64,000 nucleotides of DNA from assembly GCA_030760725.1 (NCBI GenBank), contig JASWHV010000011.1, forward strand, positions 82,809,765-82,873,764, given 5' to 3'. Position 1 is the stretch's first letter. Each line of letters starts with the position of its first letter. Positions 19,856-32,766 of this stretch are shown one piece after another. The position numbers and the translations under genes were made by a program. This stretch comes from Neostapfia colusana (Eukaryota > Streptophyta > Magnoliopsida > Poales > Poaceae). Below the pieces are notes generated by a model that saw only the letters and a program-made list of their open reading frames with translations, was not told the DNA's origin and made no database searches.

Positions 19856-21973
19856 TTAGTTTTTGAGTTTAGGAACCCAAGCCAACTTAGGTCCTTGTAT
19901 GTGTGATACAAGTGATTTTGGGACCCAAAGTTGCTTGGGGAGCTTCCCCTTCATGCCCTTGATGTCTTTGCCGATGAACCTTGCCTTCACCTTTCCACCT
20001 ACTTTGCTCAATAGATAGTGATAATCATTGAAAGTAGATTTGTAGTTAGGAGGCAATTTGGGAGAAGGACGGTTGGGAAGAGGACACTCCCTCGTGTGAT
20101 GTCCGGTGACCTTACAATGTTGGCAATAGGAACCAACTTCCTTGATGAAGCTTGTCCTAAGCTCTGGTGAGGGCACCTTTCCTTTGTTGGGCACCGGGAA
20201 GGATCCAAGTCCCCTCTTGTTGAAGCCTTTAGCTTGTTAGTAGAGGATTTCCTTGTGCTTGTCCTCCCCCTTAGAGAGTCTTGCCACACTAGTGCGAAGA
20301 CTTTCAATTTCGTCCATTAGCTCCTTCTCCCTAGGGCTTGCTTTCAAAGACAAAGACTTATCCAAAATATTAGTGGCATGTGAATTAGATGATATTTTGC
20401 CATCAAGGGTTTCTTTCTTTATGTTTTTCAATTTAAGTTCAATCGCTTCATAAGCAAGGTTAAGCACTTCATGTTCTTGAACCAACTCATTATGCTTTGC
20501 CAAGAGTGCTAAGTTAGCTAAGTCAACCTCATGATACTCAAGCTTGATTTGAGCATTCCCCTCCTCGATTTGCTTGACATTTGATTTGAGCGTGTCATGC
20601 TCTTTAAGTATGGTTACATACTTGTCATGCAAATCGAGGTTAGCACTTTCAAGCTTAGCACGAGCTAGCTCAAGAGCCTTAACCTTAGCCTTTTCCCTTT
20701 TTATAATGGCATGATATTCATTAATCATAGATGCTAATTCATCGGGTGAAAGCTCATCATCATCATCGCTAGAATCTTCACATACCATTGAGTTATCTTT
20801 CGCCATTAGGCACATAGGAGGTGGACGAAGAGGTGAGTCATCCTTGTTGACGATGGCGAGGCCCGCCAGGTTTTCTTCATCTTCACTATCTTCGTCGCTT
20901 GACTCTTCATCCGTGATCCACTCATTGGCTTCACACATGAAGACCTTTTGAGGCCCTCTTCTCTTCTTTGGAAAGAGCTTGGTTTTCTTGCCTTTGTCAA
21001 ATTTCTTCTTTCCAAAAGAGCGCTTGGGCTTGACCTCCTCTTCATCATCACTTTCTTCTAGCTTGTGATGCTTGCCATTGTCCTTTCTTTTGTCCGGTCT
21101 TGGACAATCATATGATATGTGGCCTATATCACCACAATTGTAGCACGTCTTGTTTTCATCTTTTCTTGGCAAGCAGGCTTTCTTCTTGGGATCATAAGAG
21201 TATCCCTTCTTTGCAATCTTGGAGTTGAGGCGTGAAAATTTCCTCATCATCAAAGCAAGCTCATCATCATCATCTTTGCTTGTTTCTTGCTCTTCTTCAC
21301 TTGAGCTAGGCTCAACCACTTTCTTCTTCTTGGGAGTTGTCTTCTTGGTTGAAGCCTTGAGAGCAATGGTTTTTGATGATGACTCCTCCATCATTCCAAG
21401 TACGCTCATCTCATGAGCATGGATTTCTCCAATGAGCTCCGAAACTTCAATGTTGTCTAGTGACTCTTTTTGGAGTATTGAATTGATAATGTTATACTTG
21501 GGCTTGGGTAGAAGCATGAGGATCTTGCGATTGATAAGTCCCTTGCCAAGAGAAGCAATGTCAAGTGCGTTAATTTCCTCAATGAGCACATTTAAACGAG
21601 AAAACATTTGGTTAACATTCTCATGAGGAAACATCTTAAATTCAACATATTTTAATTTAAGCATGTGATATTTGAGTTCTTTAACACGAGATGAGCCCTC
21701 ATGTATTTCAATTAGACATGCCCAAATTTCACATGCTTTTTCCTTACTAGCAATCCTAGCAAAGACATCTTGACTAATGCATTCATATATGGCATTTCTA
21801 GCCTTAGCATCCCATTTTAATTGGTCACCAACATAGTCAAGATTTCCAAACCCCGCATGGGTCTCTTCCCACACTTCGGGAGCAATTGCCTCAAGGTAAG
21901 CGCGCATGCGTGCTTTCCAATAAGCAAAATTCTTGCTCTCGAAGGTAGGAACCGAACCCCCATTCTTGGCCAT
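19856..21973 (-). pseudogene. C gag (one internal stop)
   Basis: Gag of a Sirevirus-type copia element. It starts at the ATG at 21973 (MAKNGGSVPTFESKNFAYWK) shortly after the primer binding site. It has an N-terminal copia Gag region (about 1-200), Lys/Ser/Glu-rich linkers, a CCHC knuckle CYNCGDIGHISYDC near residues 275-290, an acidic stretch, and a long probable coiled coil (about 430-545). An in-frame TAA at 20237-20239 interrupts it. The same frame goes on for about 126 codons with a second CCHC, CQHCKVTGHHTREC, to a stop at 19856. Two zinc knuckles and an extended coiled-coil Gag fit Sireviruses. Pol follows in another frame about 15 bases on. Confidence 0.85.
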
Positions 21974-22018
21974 TTTCGCTCTCTAGCGGTGAAGCTAGAA
22001 TGATCCAATGAGCAACCT

Positions 22019-22031
22019 GGCTCTGATACCA
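22019..22031 (-). other. Primer binding site of C
   Basis: The reverse strand reads TGGTATCAGAGCC two bases inside the 5' LTR. It is complementary to the 3' end of initiator Met-tRNA and sets the orientation of C. Confidence 0.9.
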
Positions 22032-22033
22032 AT

Positions 22034-23597
22034 TGTAAGGATCGAAACGCCCAAGAGGGGGGGGTGAATTGGGCTTTTTCAAATTTTAGAGCAATTTAAA
22101 ACTTAATGGTTGAAGCCCAATTCCCTATGCGAACTAACTACGCAAGCAAGAGTATTAAGTGCAGAATAGTAAATGCGTAATAGTAAGAGGGTGAGGAGAG
22201 AGATGCAAACTCCCGGGGAGACTCAGAGACACGACAATTTTTCCCGTGGTTCGGTAAGATCACAAAGATCTACCTACATCCACGTTGTGGCACCCACCAA
22301 AGGGTATAGCCACTCCCAAGTCACCAAGACAAGGGAATCCACTATCTTTCTCCGTTCGCCATCTCCGGCAAGGTGGAGCTCAAGCCTTGTACAATGGTGA
22401 TCCTCCGGCTTCCACAAACGCCTTGGTAAGCTCCGGAGCGATCTCTTCTTCCTCCAACTTTTACAAGGTGAGAGAAGTCACCAAGACACTCTCTCTCACT
22501 GGCCTAGAGATTCCAATCACCAAGAATGGACGCACACAAGCTTCTCTCTAGCTAGATCTAGCCTATAGTTGGAGTACAAGAGGTTTTGAGGTGTGGAAGT
22601 GGTAGCTCTTGGTCTTGAATGCTTGAGGATGTGTAGTGAGGCTCTGGTGATCAAGACTTGATGAAATGGCCGGTTAGAGGGGTATTTATAGCCATTCCAC
22701 ACAAGATAGCCGTCGGAAAAGTAGGCAGACTTTTTCTGTGAACATCGGATCATCCGATACACCCCTTTATTTGAGCATCGGTCGAATTCCAAATTAGCTG
22801 ATGTCATGTGTCAGATGTGACCGTTGGATATAACCGTTGGATTTGACTGTTTAATTGACCGATGTTACTTCAACTTCATCATCGGATGATCCGGTGAGTT
22901 GATCTTCAGAATTGGTTCAGAAATAATGTCTCTGTTGAAATTGACCGATGTACACTTACTTCATCATCGGATGATCCGGTGTGTACTTCTTCAGAATAAC
23001 TCAGAAATCATCCTTCTGTTGAAATCAACCGATGTGCCACTTCCTTCACATCGGATGATCCGGTGTGTACTTCTTCAGAATAACTCAGAAATCATCCTTC
23101 TGTTGAAATCAACCGATGTGCCACTTCCTTCACATCGGATGATCCGGTGTGTACTGGGCTCTGAGGTCTTCTTCTTCTGCCAACTCAAACTTGACCGATG
23201 TAGTCATTTTGCAAGACATCGGATGATCCGGTGAGTGCAACTTGTTTGCTTCGAGTTGTTTTGAGTTGATCTTTTGGAATCTTCTTGAGTGACCTCTTTG
23301 ACACTTGTTTGAAATGATATTTTGATGAAGTGTAAGCTTCTTGTGTTGCCAATTTTGATAGAATAGAGTCGTTGTATGAGTTCTTCATTTAGTCTTCATG
23401 AGTATCGAATAACCCCTTAGAATAGATCGTTGAGGAGTCTCCATTTGTATCCAATGAGCAGTAGATGGTGTGAATAGATAGTTCATTAACGTTTGATGTG
23501 ATATACGTGAAACCTCGCATCCACAAACTCATTAGTAATAACGAACGGTTATCATTAATCACCGAAACCATACCTCACGGGAGCCTAGATGCTTTCA
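22034..23597 (-). repeat. 5' LTR of C
   Basis: TG...CA-bounded, 1564 bp, near-identical to 11319-12883. Carries the same 84-bp palindrome repeats (motif starts near 22879, 22965, 23049, 23133 and 23217) and TATA box (22680-22692). Many of the differences between the two LTRs in the first 300 bases are G/A or C/T changes, as expected after methylation. Confidence 0.9.
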
Positions 23598-24341
23598 CCC
23601 GGGACCCGAGTTGATGAGTTTTACCGACTTTCCCCGCGTTCCCGATTTTGACCCAGATAGCCATCCGCGCATGCAAAACCTTTCAGATGCACCATCCAAA
23701 CGTGTATTCCGTCAAGATCCAATCCGGCGTCACAGGACCCGAGTTCATGAGTTTTCTTGTCTTTCCAAATTTCGACCTACATGGCCATCCGTGCATGCAA
23801 AACTATCAAGTTGCACCGTCCGGATGTGTATTCCGTCAAGGTTCCATCCGGCCACCCGGGACCCGAGTTCGTAAGTTTTACAGAATTTCTCGACTTTCTC
23901 AATTTTTACCCAGATGGCCATCCGCGCATGCAAAACCATCAAGTTGCATCGTCCGGACGTGTATTCCGTCAAGGTTCTGTCCGGCCGCCCAGGACCCGAG
24001 TTTGTGAGTTGTACCGACTTTCTCGACTTTCCCAATTTTGAACCCGATGGCCATCCATGCATGCAAAACCATCAAGTTGCACCATACGAACGAATATTTT
24101 GTCAAGGTCCTGTCCGGCAGCCCGGGACTCGAGTTAGTGAGTTTTGCCGACTTTCCCGACTTTCTAGATTTTGACCCAGATAGTTATCCGCACATGAAAA
24201 ACCTTCCAGTTGCACCATCCAAACGTGTATTCCTTCAAGGTCCAGTCCGGCGTCCCAGGACCCAAGTTCATTAGTTTTCTTGACTTTCCAAATTTTGACC
24301 TAAATGGTCACCCGCTCATGCAAAACCGTCAAGTTGTACCG
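23598..24341 (+). repeat. Satellite array, block 2
   Basis: About six units continuing block 1 in the same orientation after element C. The unit broken at 11318 resumes here, after the duplicated cccgg. It ends at 24341 where a Tekay-type LTR end begins. Confidence 0.9.
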
Positions 24342-25221
24342 TGTGACGGACCGAAATCCGAACATCCAGGATCTCAGAGGGTGGTGCCGTACAATACGAC
24401 ACCAACAGCACACATCATAAGGCCACCATTCTATTACATTGTAAACAAACAAAATATGTACAAAAGGTAATACAAACCTTCAGTTTTACAACTAATTACA
24501 GAGTTCTACAGTGGAAGATAATTTGTACAACTCACGCCCATCTATCTAGAAAAAGTCGGTTGCCGGCCCTACGGACAACCCACACTAGCTTCACTCATCA
24601 GCTCAGCGCGGCGTGTACGGCTCCCACTAAGCCGTGGTCCCCAACGGAGGGTTGGCCTCGCCGGTGGACTCGTACCCCGAGTCCGTGGGGTAGTCCTCAC
24701 ATGCAAACAGTCATAGCAGCAACTGTGAGCACGAAGGCTCAGCAAGTCTTAACTGACTCCCTATACATGAAACTCTACATGCAGGTCATAATCAATATAG
24801 AATGGTAAATTGCAGCAAAGGACATGCCTACAAGTTCATCCTTAGTTTATCTTTTAGCCACAAGTTAACAGTTCATGAATCTGAAATTTAGTAAGCAATA
24901 TTTGGTGGCACACTTGTAGCAATACAACTCATTCATATCAGCAGTATTAAATCACAACATTTCATATATTAACCTACGTCACGACGTAGTGAACAAGCGG
25001 TACTCATAACCACGAGGGACAGCGAATCAACTCGATATACACCTGCAGGGATACCCGAATAGCACGTCACGTACGCCCACCCGCGGAGCTGCACAGCACG
25101 CTCACTCGATGTCGTACATGACAACCTTTCACCAAACAGCCCGGATATCGAACCGGTCGCACCCAAACGGACAGGAGGTTACCTACACGGAGCATCTCTC
25201 TATGCCCGTTGGCGGATTTCC
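24342..25221 (-). repeat. Terminal 880 bp of a Tekay-type LTR (B'')
   Basis: Non-coding. Read on the reverse strand it matches the last 880 bp of the LTR of element B (45698-46577) with obvious divergence, estimated at 20-25 per cent by eye. The true LTR terminus lies at 24342 against satellite. The other edge (25221) is broken and abuts satellite in the opposite orientation. It may be the missing end of the B' LTR fragment at 41837-42526. Confidence 0.8.
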
Positions 25222-26292
25222 CGCGGATGGCCATCTAGGTCAAAATCAAGAAAGTCGGGAAAGTCTGTAAAACTCACGAACTCGGGTCCCGAGTGGCCGG
25301 ACAAAACCTTGATGGAGCACACGTCTGGAAGGTGCAACTTGATGGTTTTGGATGCGCGGATGGCCATCTAGGTAAAAATCGAGAAAGTCGGGAAAGTCTG
25401 TAAAACTCATGAACTCGGGTCTCGGAAGGCCGGACGGAACCTTGACGGAATACACCTCCGAACAGTGCAACTTGATGGTTTTGCATGTGAGGATGGCCAT
25501 CTAGGTTGAAATTTGAAAAGTCAAGAAAACTCATGAACTCGGGTCCTGTGACGCCGGACTGGACCTTGCCGGAATACACGTTCGGATGGTGCAACTGGAA
25601 GGTTTTGCATGCGCGGATGGCTATCTGGGTCAAAATCCTGAAAGTTGGGATAGTCGACAAAACTCACTAACTCGGGTCCTGAGCGGCTGGACAGGACCTT
25701 GACGGAATACACGTTTGGATGATGCAACTAAATGGTTTTGCATGCGCGGATGGCCATCTGGGTTGAAATCTGGAAAGTCGGTAAAACTCACACACTAGGG
25801 TCCCGTGCGTCTGGACGGGACCTTGATGGTTTTGCATACTCGAATGGCCATTTGGGTTGAAATTGGGGAAGTAGGGAATCTCGGGAAAACTCACGAACTC
25901 GGGTCCCGGGCGGTCGGACAGGATCTTGATGGAATATAAGTTCATGTGGTGCAACTTGATGGTTTTTCATGCATGGATGGCCATCGGGGTCAAAATTGGG
26001 AAATTCGAGATTTTTTGTAAAACTCACGAACTCTGGTACCGCGCGGTCGGACAGAACATTGACGGAATACACGTCCGGACGGTGCAATTTGATGGTTTTC
26101 CATGCGCGGATGGCCATCTGGATCAAAATCGAGAATGTTGGGAAATTCTGTAAAACTCACGAACTCGGGTCCCGGGCGGCCGGATGGAGCCTTAACAGAA
26201 TACACGTCCAGACGGTGAAACGTGATAGTTTTCATGCGCGGATGGCCATCAGGATCCAAATCGAGAAAGTCAGGAAAGTCGGTAAAACTTAC
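25222..26292 (-). repeat. Satellite array, block 3 (inverted)
   Basis: About nine units of the same satellite, now on the opposite strand. It ends at 26292, where LTR L2 begins exactly at its terminal TG. The five bases cttac (26288-26292) would be the insertion duplication of the A2/A3 array. Confidence 0.9.
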
Positions 26293-27206
26293 TGATGCGG
26301 ACATCGCTACCGTTGATACAACCACAACATCAGCCCATTCACCACTCTCAGCTAATCAAGGTCCAATGACACGCGCTCCTGCACGTCAACTTAATTATCA
26401 GGTGCTTGGGAATTGATCCAGCTAGGAAGGATGGAGGGATTAATGCAATAAAGGCTGCTCCACCCGAGGGGAAATCTTGAGGCTGGGGCCATGTAATAAA
26501 GAGAGATATAGACAAATAAGGAAAGGAATAAGGGAAATCTCGTCCAACTTTGCTGCTGGACGAAATTCCCTCTTTCTTCCCCCATTTAAAGATAGATGTG
26601 CTATAATAAGGAAAGAAATACAGGAAATCATATCCTGCCTTGCTGCTGGATGGATTTCCCTCTTTCTTTCCCTATTAAATGGTAGTCTATCACAGAAAAA
26701 GGAAGAGAATAAGGGAGATTACGTCCTACCTTTGTTGCTGGACGAATTTCCCTCTTCCCTCCCCTATTTAAGTAGTCCAAGAGCTCCTTGACAGGGTGGG
26801 TTTTTGTTTTCTGTAAGTTTAGCCATTGCTACTTACTTGTAACGCAAGTGTCGATGAGACCTTCCGATTACTTGAATCAGAACCCCAACTTTTTCACACC
26901 CGTGAGTGTTTGCTTGTTATCTTGTTCTTGCTTGTTCTTCGATTGCTTGCAGGTTCAAGGCTGTTCTTGGCATGGCAAGTACAGCAACAACAGGAGCCGG
27001 TGTAACTATCGCTAAGGCGCAGCATCCTTGTGGTTGTTGTAGTCGGGTAGCACAACGTTGACCTCCACCCAAATCATAGTTACCAGGAGACGGTGTAACT
27101 GTCACTCAAGGTGCCACACCATTCTGGTTGTGGTAGTCGGGCAGCCAACGTCGGCCTCCACCAAATTCGTTCTTTACCAACATCTCTCATCGAAAGATAG
27201 GGCGTC
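26293..27206 (+). repeat. LTR L2 (family A), 3' end lost
   Basis: Starts at TGATGCGGAC against satellite. It stops within GGGCGTC near 27206, where it is fused straight to gag codons. The last approximately 30 bases of LTR, the primer binding site, the leader and the start of gag are deleted. Confidence 0.85.
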
Positions 27207-30200
27207 TCTCAATGAGGATATTCAAGTCACCAATGAACGCATTGGTCAATTAGAGTCGATGCAGATTTGCACCAACCCCAAACTGACCACATTAGAAAGC
27301 ACTGCTGGGGCTATTAACACTTCTCTTGCAGCAATCATTGAGCGATTGGAGAGGATGGAACAGGTTGGACGCGAAGAGAGGCAAAGACGTGTTGATGACA
27401 GCCACGACTCCGTTGGCAGTGCTGCAAGATATGACGAGGCGGAGTATTCGGCGGATACCGAGTTTAATGATGGACCTTTCAGGTATCGACGGCAGCCACG
27501 TCGCGACCATCGTGGTATGGATGGTTGAGCTCAACGACGCGAGGTACGTGACAATGACGACTCCCTACGCAGCATTAAATTCTCTATACCACCTTTTGAT
27601 GGTAAATATGATCTGGACGCATATCTGTCTTGGAAATTATCAGTAGATCAAAAATTTGCATGCCATTATTTCCCTGATGATAAAAAGGTTAGATCTGCCA
27701 CTAGTGAATTCACTGACTTTGCTTCCGTTTGGTGGCATGAATATCAAACTAAAAATCCAGCTACCGTACCACAAACTTGGAATGCTTTGAAACGAATCAT
27801 GCGTCATCATTTTGTTCCTTCCTATCATGCTCGTGACCTGTTGCATAAATTACAACAACTTAGGCAAGGCAACAAATCTGTTGAGGAATACTATCAAGAA
27901 CTTCAAATAGGCATGATGCGTTGTGGCCTAGTTGAAAATGAAGAGGCTGCAATGGCTAGGTTTATGGGTGGTTTAACAAGAGAAATTCAGGACATATTGG
28001 CTTATAAGGAATACACTAACGTCACTCGATTATTCCATCTTACTTGTAAGGCTGAAAGAGAAGTGCAGGGACGACGTACAAGAACTAACATTTCTGCAGG
28101 TCGAACTACCTCATGGCAGTTCCGCTCAAGTGCTGCTGGTACTAAGCATGATTCTCCAGACGATGCTTCCAATGGGTTGCCCAGGACTACATCAAAATCA
28201 GCACCTTCGCGTGCAATCAAGACAACAAAAGGATCCACCCAAGTTGCAGCCAACACTTCTTCTTCCATTGCTTCTACCGGGAGAACAAAAGACATTCAAT
28301 GCCTCCAGTGCAAGGGTTTTGGGCACCTACGAAGGGACTGCCCAAGCAAGCGTGTGCTGGTTGTACGAGAAAATAGTGAGTACTCATCCGCTAGTGATTT
28401 AGATAACGAAACATATGCCATGCTTGCTGCACAAGAAGCAGGAAAGAAGAATGATGATGAAGAGCACATTGGGGCTGATCATGCTGCCCACTATGAGAGT
28501 CTTGTTGTGAGGCGTGTCTTGAGTGCCCAAATGATCAAAGCTGAACAGAACCAGCGACACAATCTATTTCAAACTAAGTGTGTAGTTTTGGAACGATCGT
28601 GTCGCATTATTATTGATGGAGGAAGCTGCAACAATTTAGCAAGTGCTACCATGGTAGAAAAGCTTGGGATGACAACACTTCCACATCCACATCCCTACTA
28701 CATCCAATGGTTCAACGACAGTGGAAAGCTTAAGGTAACACGTCTGGTTCGTGTCGAATTTGCAATTGGTTTCTTCCATGATTACATTGATTGTGATGTG
28801 ATACCTATGCAAGCTTGTTCTATGCTATTTGGTCGACCTTGGTAATTTGATAAAGATACATTACATCATAGTAAATCAAATCAATACTCTTTCATGCCCG
28901 ATGTCCCCTGATGCTATTTTGAAGGATGACATTGCTAGAGCTTGCAAAGAGAAAAATAAGAAATCTGCTGAAAATGAAAATTCAGATGTGAAGAAATCGG
29001 TACAGTCTAAGACTGACAGTTCCAAATCTGCTCATATGAAGAAGAATGAATTAAAATTAAAGAGCGCTTGTTTTTTTTGCTTTTAAATCAGATTTGTTTG
29101 AATTAAAAAGTGATACTGCAATCTGCTATGTGTTTGTTTGCAAAGAAGCTTTGTTCTCACTTCACGACACACCATGTGGTTTGTCTCCTTCTATCACTAA
29201 GCTTTTGCAGGAATACGCTGATGTGTTTCCACAAGAGGTACCAGCCGGGCTGCCACCATTGAGAGGGATTGAGCATCAGATTGACCTCATCCCTGGGGCT
29301 TATTTGCCCAACCGAGCACCATACAGTACCAATCCGGTGGAGACTAAGGAGATTTAGTGGCAAGTACAGGAATTACTCGACAAAGGTTATGTGCGTGAGT
29401 CCCTTAGTCCTTGCTCCGTTCCTGTCCTTTTGGTCCCAAAGAAAGATGGATCATGGCGCATGTGTGTAGATTGTCGAGCAATTAATAACATTACCATTAG
29501 ATATCGTCATCCTATTCCTAGGTTAGATGATATGCTTGATGAACTTAGTGGCTCGATGATTTTCTCTAAAATTGATTTGCGTAGTGGATACCATTAAATT
29601 CGCATGAAGCTAGGTGATGAATGGAAAATAGCGTTTAAAACAAAGTTTGGTTTGTATGAGTGGTTAGTCATGCCTTTTGGTCTCCGAATGCACCTAGCAC
29701 TTTTATGAGATTAATGAATGAGGTTTTACGTGCTTTCATTGGAAGATTTGTGGTAGTATATTTCGATGACATCTTGATCTATAGCGCATCTCTCGAAGTT
29801 CATCTCGATCATCTCCGTGCTGTTTTCAATGCTTTACGTGATGCACGCTTATTTGGTAACATTGACAAGTGCACCTTTTGCATGGATCGAGTCTCTTTTC
29901 TTGGCTATGTTGTGACACCACAGGAAATTGAAGTTGATCAAGCCAAGGTGGAGGCGATACACAGCTGGCCGACTCCTACCACGGTCACACAAGTACGAAG
30001 CTTTCTCGGACTTGCTGGATTCTATCGTCGTTTTGTGAAAGACTTTAGCACCATAGCAGGCCCACTGCATGAGGTTAAAAAGAAGGGTGCTCCATTCACA
30101 TGGGGCAAGGCGCAAGAGGCTGTATTTGCAACTTTGAAGAATAGGTTAACTCATACACCCCTTCTCCAATTACCAGATTTCAATAAGACTTTTGAATTGG

Positions 30201-31911
30201 AATGTGATGCTAGTGGTATTGGATTGAGAGATGTCTTGTTGCAAGAGGCGAAACCTATTGCTTTTTTAGCGAGAAACTGAATGGGCCTAGTCTGAACTAA
30301 AGAATTATATGCACTAGTACGAACTTTGGAAACATGGCAACATTATTTATGGCCTAAAGAATTTGTTATACATTCTGATCATGAATCTTTGAAGCACATT
30401 AAGAACCAAACTAATCTGAACCGTAGGCATGCCAAGTGGGTAGAATTCATTGAGTCCTTTCCTTATGTCATCAAACACAAGAAAGGAAAAGATAATGTCA
30501 TTGCGGATGCCTTATCTCGCCGTTACAATATGTTGTCCCAACTTGATTTTAAGATTTTTGGCTTGGAAACAATTAAAGAACAATATTCTTTTGATGCTGA
30601 TTTCAAAGATGTGCTTCTGCAATGTAAAGAAGGAAAAACATGGAACAAGTTTGTTCTCACTAATGGTTTTGTGTTTCGAACTAACAAATTGTGCATTCCA
30701 GCTGGTTCTGTGCGTATCTTACTATTGCAGGAAGCACATGGTGGAGGATTGATGGGACACTTTGGTGTCAAGAAGACGGAAGACATCTTAGCAAGCCATT
30801 TCTTTTGGCCAAAGATGAGGAGAGATGTGGAGCGGTTTATTGCTCGTTGCACCACCTGTCAAAAAGCTAAGTCCCGTCTTAATCCACATGGTTTATACAT
30901 GCCTCTTCCTGTTCCTAGTGCTCCATGGAGGATGTTTCTATGGATTTTGTTTTAGGATTGCCTAGAATAAAGAAGGGGAGTGATAGTATTTTTGATGTTG
31001 TCGACAGATTTTCTAAAATGGCACATTTCATACCATGCCACAAAACTGATGATGCTACCCATATTGCTGATTTGTTCTTTCGAGAAGTTGTTCGTTTGCA
31101 TGGGGTTTCAAACACTATTGTTTCAGATAGAGATGTCAAATTCCTTAGTCATTTTTTGAAAACCTTATGGGCTAAGTTGGGGACAAAATTACTCTTTTCT
31201 ACCACTTGTCACCCTCAAACTGATGGACAGACCGAAGTAGTGAACCGTAGTTTATCTAACATGCTAAGGGCTGTTCTGAAACATAACATCAAATTATGGG
31301 AAGAATGTTTGCCTCATATTGAATTTGCTTACAATCGTTCGCTGCATTCTACTACTAAATTGTGCCCTTTTCAGATTGTATATGGTTTTATTCCTCGTGC
31401 TCCCATTGATCTTTTGACTCTGCCACCTTCAGAGAAATTGAATTTTGATGCTTCTCGCCGTGCTGAATTAATTCTTAAAATGCATGAGCAAACTAAATCA
31501 AACATTGAGAGCATGAACGCTAAGTATCAACAAGCCGGTAGCAAGGGTAGGAAGCATGTTACTTTTGAACCTGGTGATTTGGTTTGGGTGCATTTGAGAA
31601 AGGATAGATTTCCTGATTTGAGAAAATCTAAATTACTATCTAAAGCTGCTGGAGCCTTCAAAGTGCTTCGAAAAATTAATGATAATGAATATAAAATTGA
31701 GTTGCATGCACATTTTAGGGTTACTTCCTCTTTTAATATTGCAGATTTAAAACCATATATGGGTGAGGAAGACACATTTGAGTCGAGGACGACTCAATTG
31801 CAAGAAGGGAAGGATGATGCGGACATCGCTACAGTTGATACAACCACAACACCAGCCCATTCATCACTCTCAGCTAATCAAGGTCCAATGACACACGCTC
31901 GTGCACGTTAA
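27207..31911 (+). pseudogene. A2 gag-pol remnant (CRM-like)
   Basis: Nearly full-length polyprotein gene lacking the first approximately 40 Gag codons. Order: Gag, CCHC knuckle (CLQCKGFGHLRRDC, near 28300-28345), protease (IIDGGSCNN), reverse transcriptase with YFDDILIYS near 29758-29790, RNase H, integrase zinc region (HFFWPKM...CTTCQKAKS), integrase core to about 31500, then a C-terminal domain that runs into L3 to 31911. Lesions: a frameshift near 27520; TAA after GRPW (28843); a 27-nt-class loss near 28893; a TAG near 29356; TAA at YH (29597); a base loss near 29685; a 14-nt loss near 30297; and a frameshift near 30927. The TAA after GRPW, the TAA at 29597 and the 14-nt loss are shared with A3. 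Confidence 0.88.
31801..31814 (+). other. Polypurine tract before L3
   Basis: CAAGAAGGGAAGGA directly before the LTR start TGATGCGG. It lies inside the polyprotein reading frame, because coding continues into the LTR. Confidence 0.75.
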
Positions 31912-32750
31912 CTTAATTATCAGGTGCATGGGAATTGATCCAGCTAGGAGTGATGGAGGGATTAATGCAATAAAGGCTGCTCCACCCGAGGGGAAATCTT
32001 GAGGCTGGGGCCATGTAATAAAGAGAGATATAGACAAATAAGGAAAGGAATAAGGGAAATCTCGTCCAACTTTGCTGCTGGACGAAATTCCCTCTTTCTT
32101 CCCCCATTTAAAGATAGATATGCTATAATAAGGAAAGAAATAGAGGAAATCATATCCTGCCTTGCTGCTGGATGGGTTTCTCTCTTTCTTTCCCTATTAA
32201 ATGGTAGTCTATCATAGAAAAAGGAAGGGAATAAGGGAGATCACGTCCTACCTTTGTTGCTGGACGAATTTCCCTCTTCCCTCCCCTATTTAAGCAGTCC
32301 AAGAGCTCCTTGTTAGGGCGGGTTTTGTTTTCTGTAAGTTTAGCCATTGCTACTTCCTTGTAACGCAAGTGTCGACGAGACCTTCCGATTACTTGAATCA
32401 GAACCTAACTTTTTCACACCTGTGAGTGTTTGCTTGTTATCTTGTTCTTGCTTGTTCTTCGATTGCTTTGCAGGTTCAAGGCTGTTCTTGGCACGGCAAG
32501 TACAGCAACAACAGGAGCCGGTGTAACTATCGCTAAGGCGCAGCATCCTTGTGGTTGTTGTAGTCGGGTAGCACAACGTCGACCTCCACCCAAATCGTAG
32601 TTACCAGGAGACGGTGTAACTGTCGCTCAAGGCGCCACACCATTGTGGTTGTGGTAGTCGGGCAGCCAACGTCGGCCTCCACCAAATTCGTTCTTTACCA
32701 ACATCTCTCATCGAAAGATAGGGCGTCCCCCGTACCCGTTGGGTTCATCA
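31815..32750 (+). repeat. LTR L3 (family A), complete, shared by A2 and A3
   Basis: 936 bp, TGATGCGG to TTCATCA. It serves as 3' LTR of A2 and 5' LTR of A3. It has a TATA-like CCTATTTAAG at 32285-32294 and lacks the 83-nt segment kept in L1. It is the best reference copy of this LTR in the window. Confidence 0.9.
32285..32294 (+). promoter_or_regulatory. TATA-like box in L3
   Basis: CCTATTTAAG, conserved in L1 and L2 and on the reverse strand in L4 and L5. The likely core promoter of family A. Confidence 0.5.
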
Positions 32751-32752
32751 AG

Positions 32753-32766
32753 TGGTATCAGATTTC
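32753..32766 (+). other. Primer binding site of A3
   Basis: TGGTATCAGATTTC two bases after the LTR end. The first ten bases match the initiator Met-tRNA complement (TGGTATCAGAGC). The last positions deviate. Confidence 0.75.

Larger units (their letters stand above)
11319..23597 (-). mobile_element. Full-length Sirevirus-type copia element C
   Basis: A 12,279-bp reverse-oriented Ty1/copia element. LTRs are 11319-12883 and 22034-23597 (1565 and 1564 bp, differing by a few per cent). The 5-bp target duplication is cccgg at 11314-11318 and 23598-23602. In element order it has 5' LTR, Met-type primer binding site, gag, pol (protease, integrase, reverse transcriptase, RNase H in copia order), spacer, a third ORF, polypurine tract, 3' LTR. 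Palindrome-rich LTRs and a large coiled-coil Gag point to the Sirevirus (SIRE) genus. It sits within one satellite unit. Confidence 0.9.
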
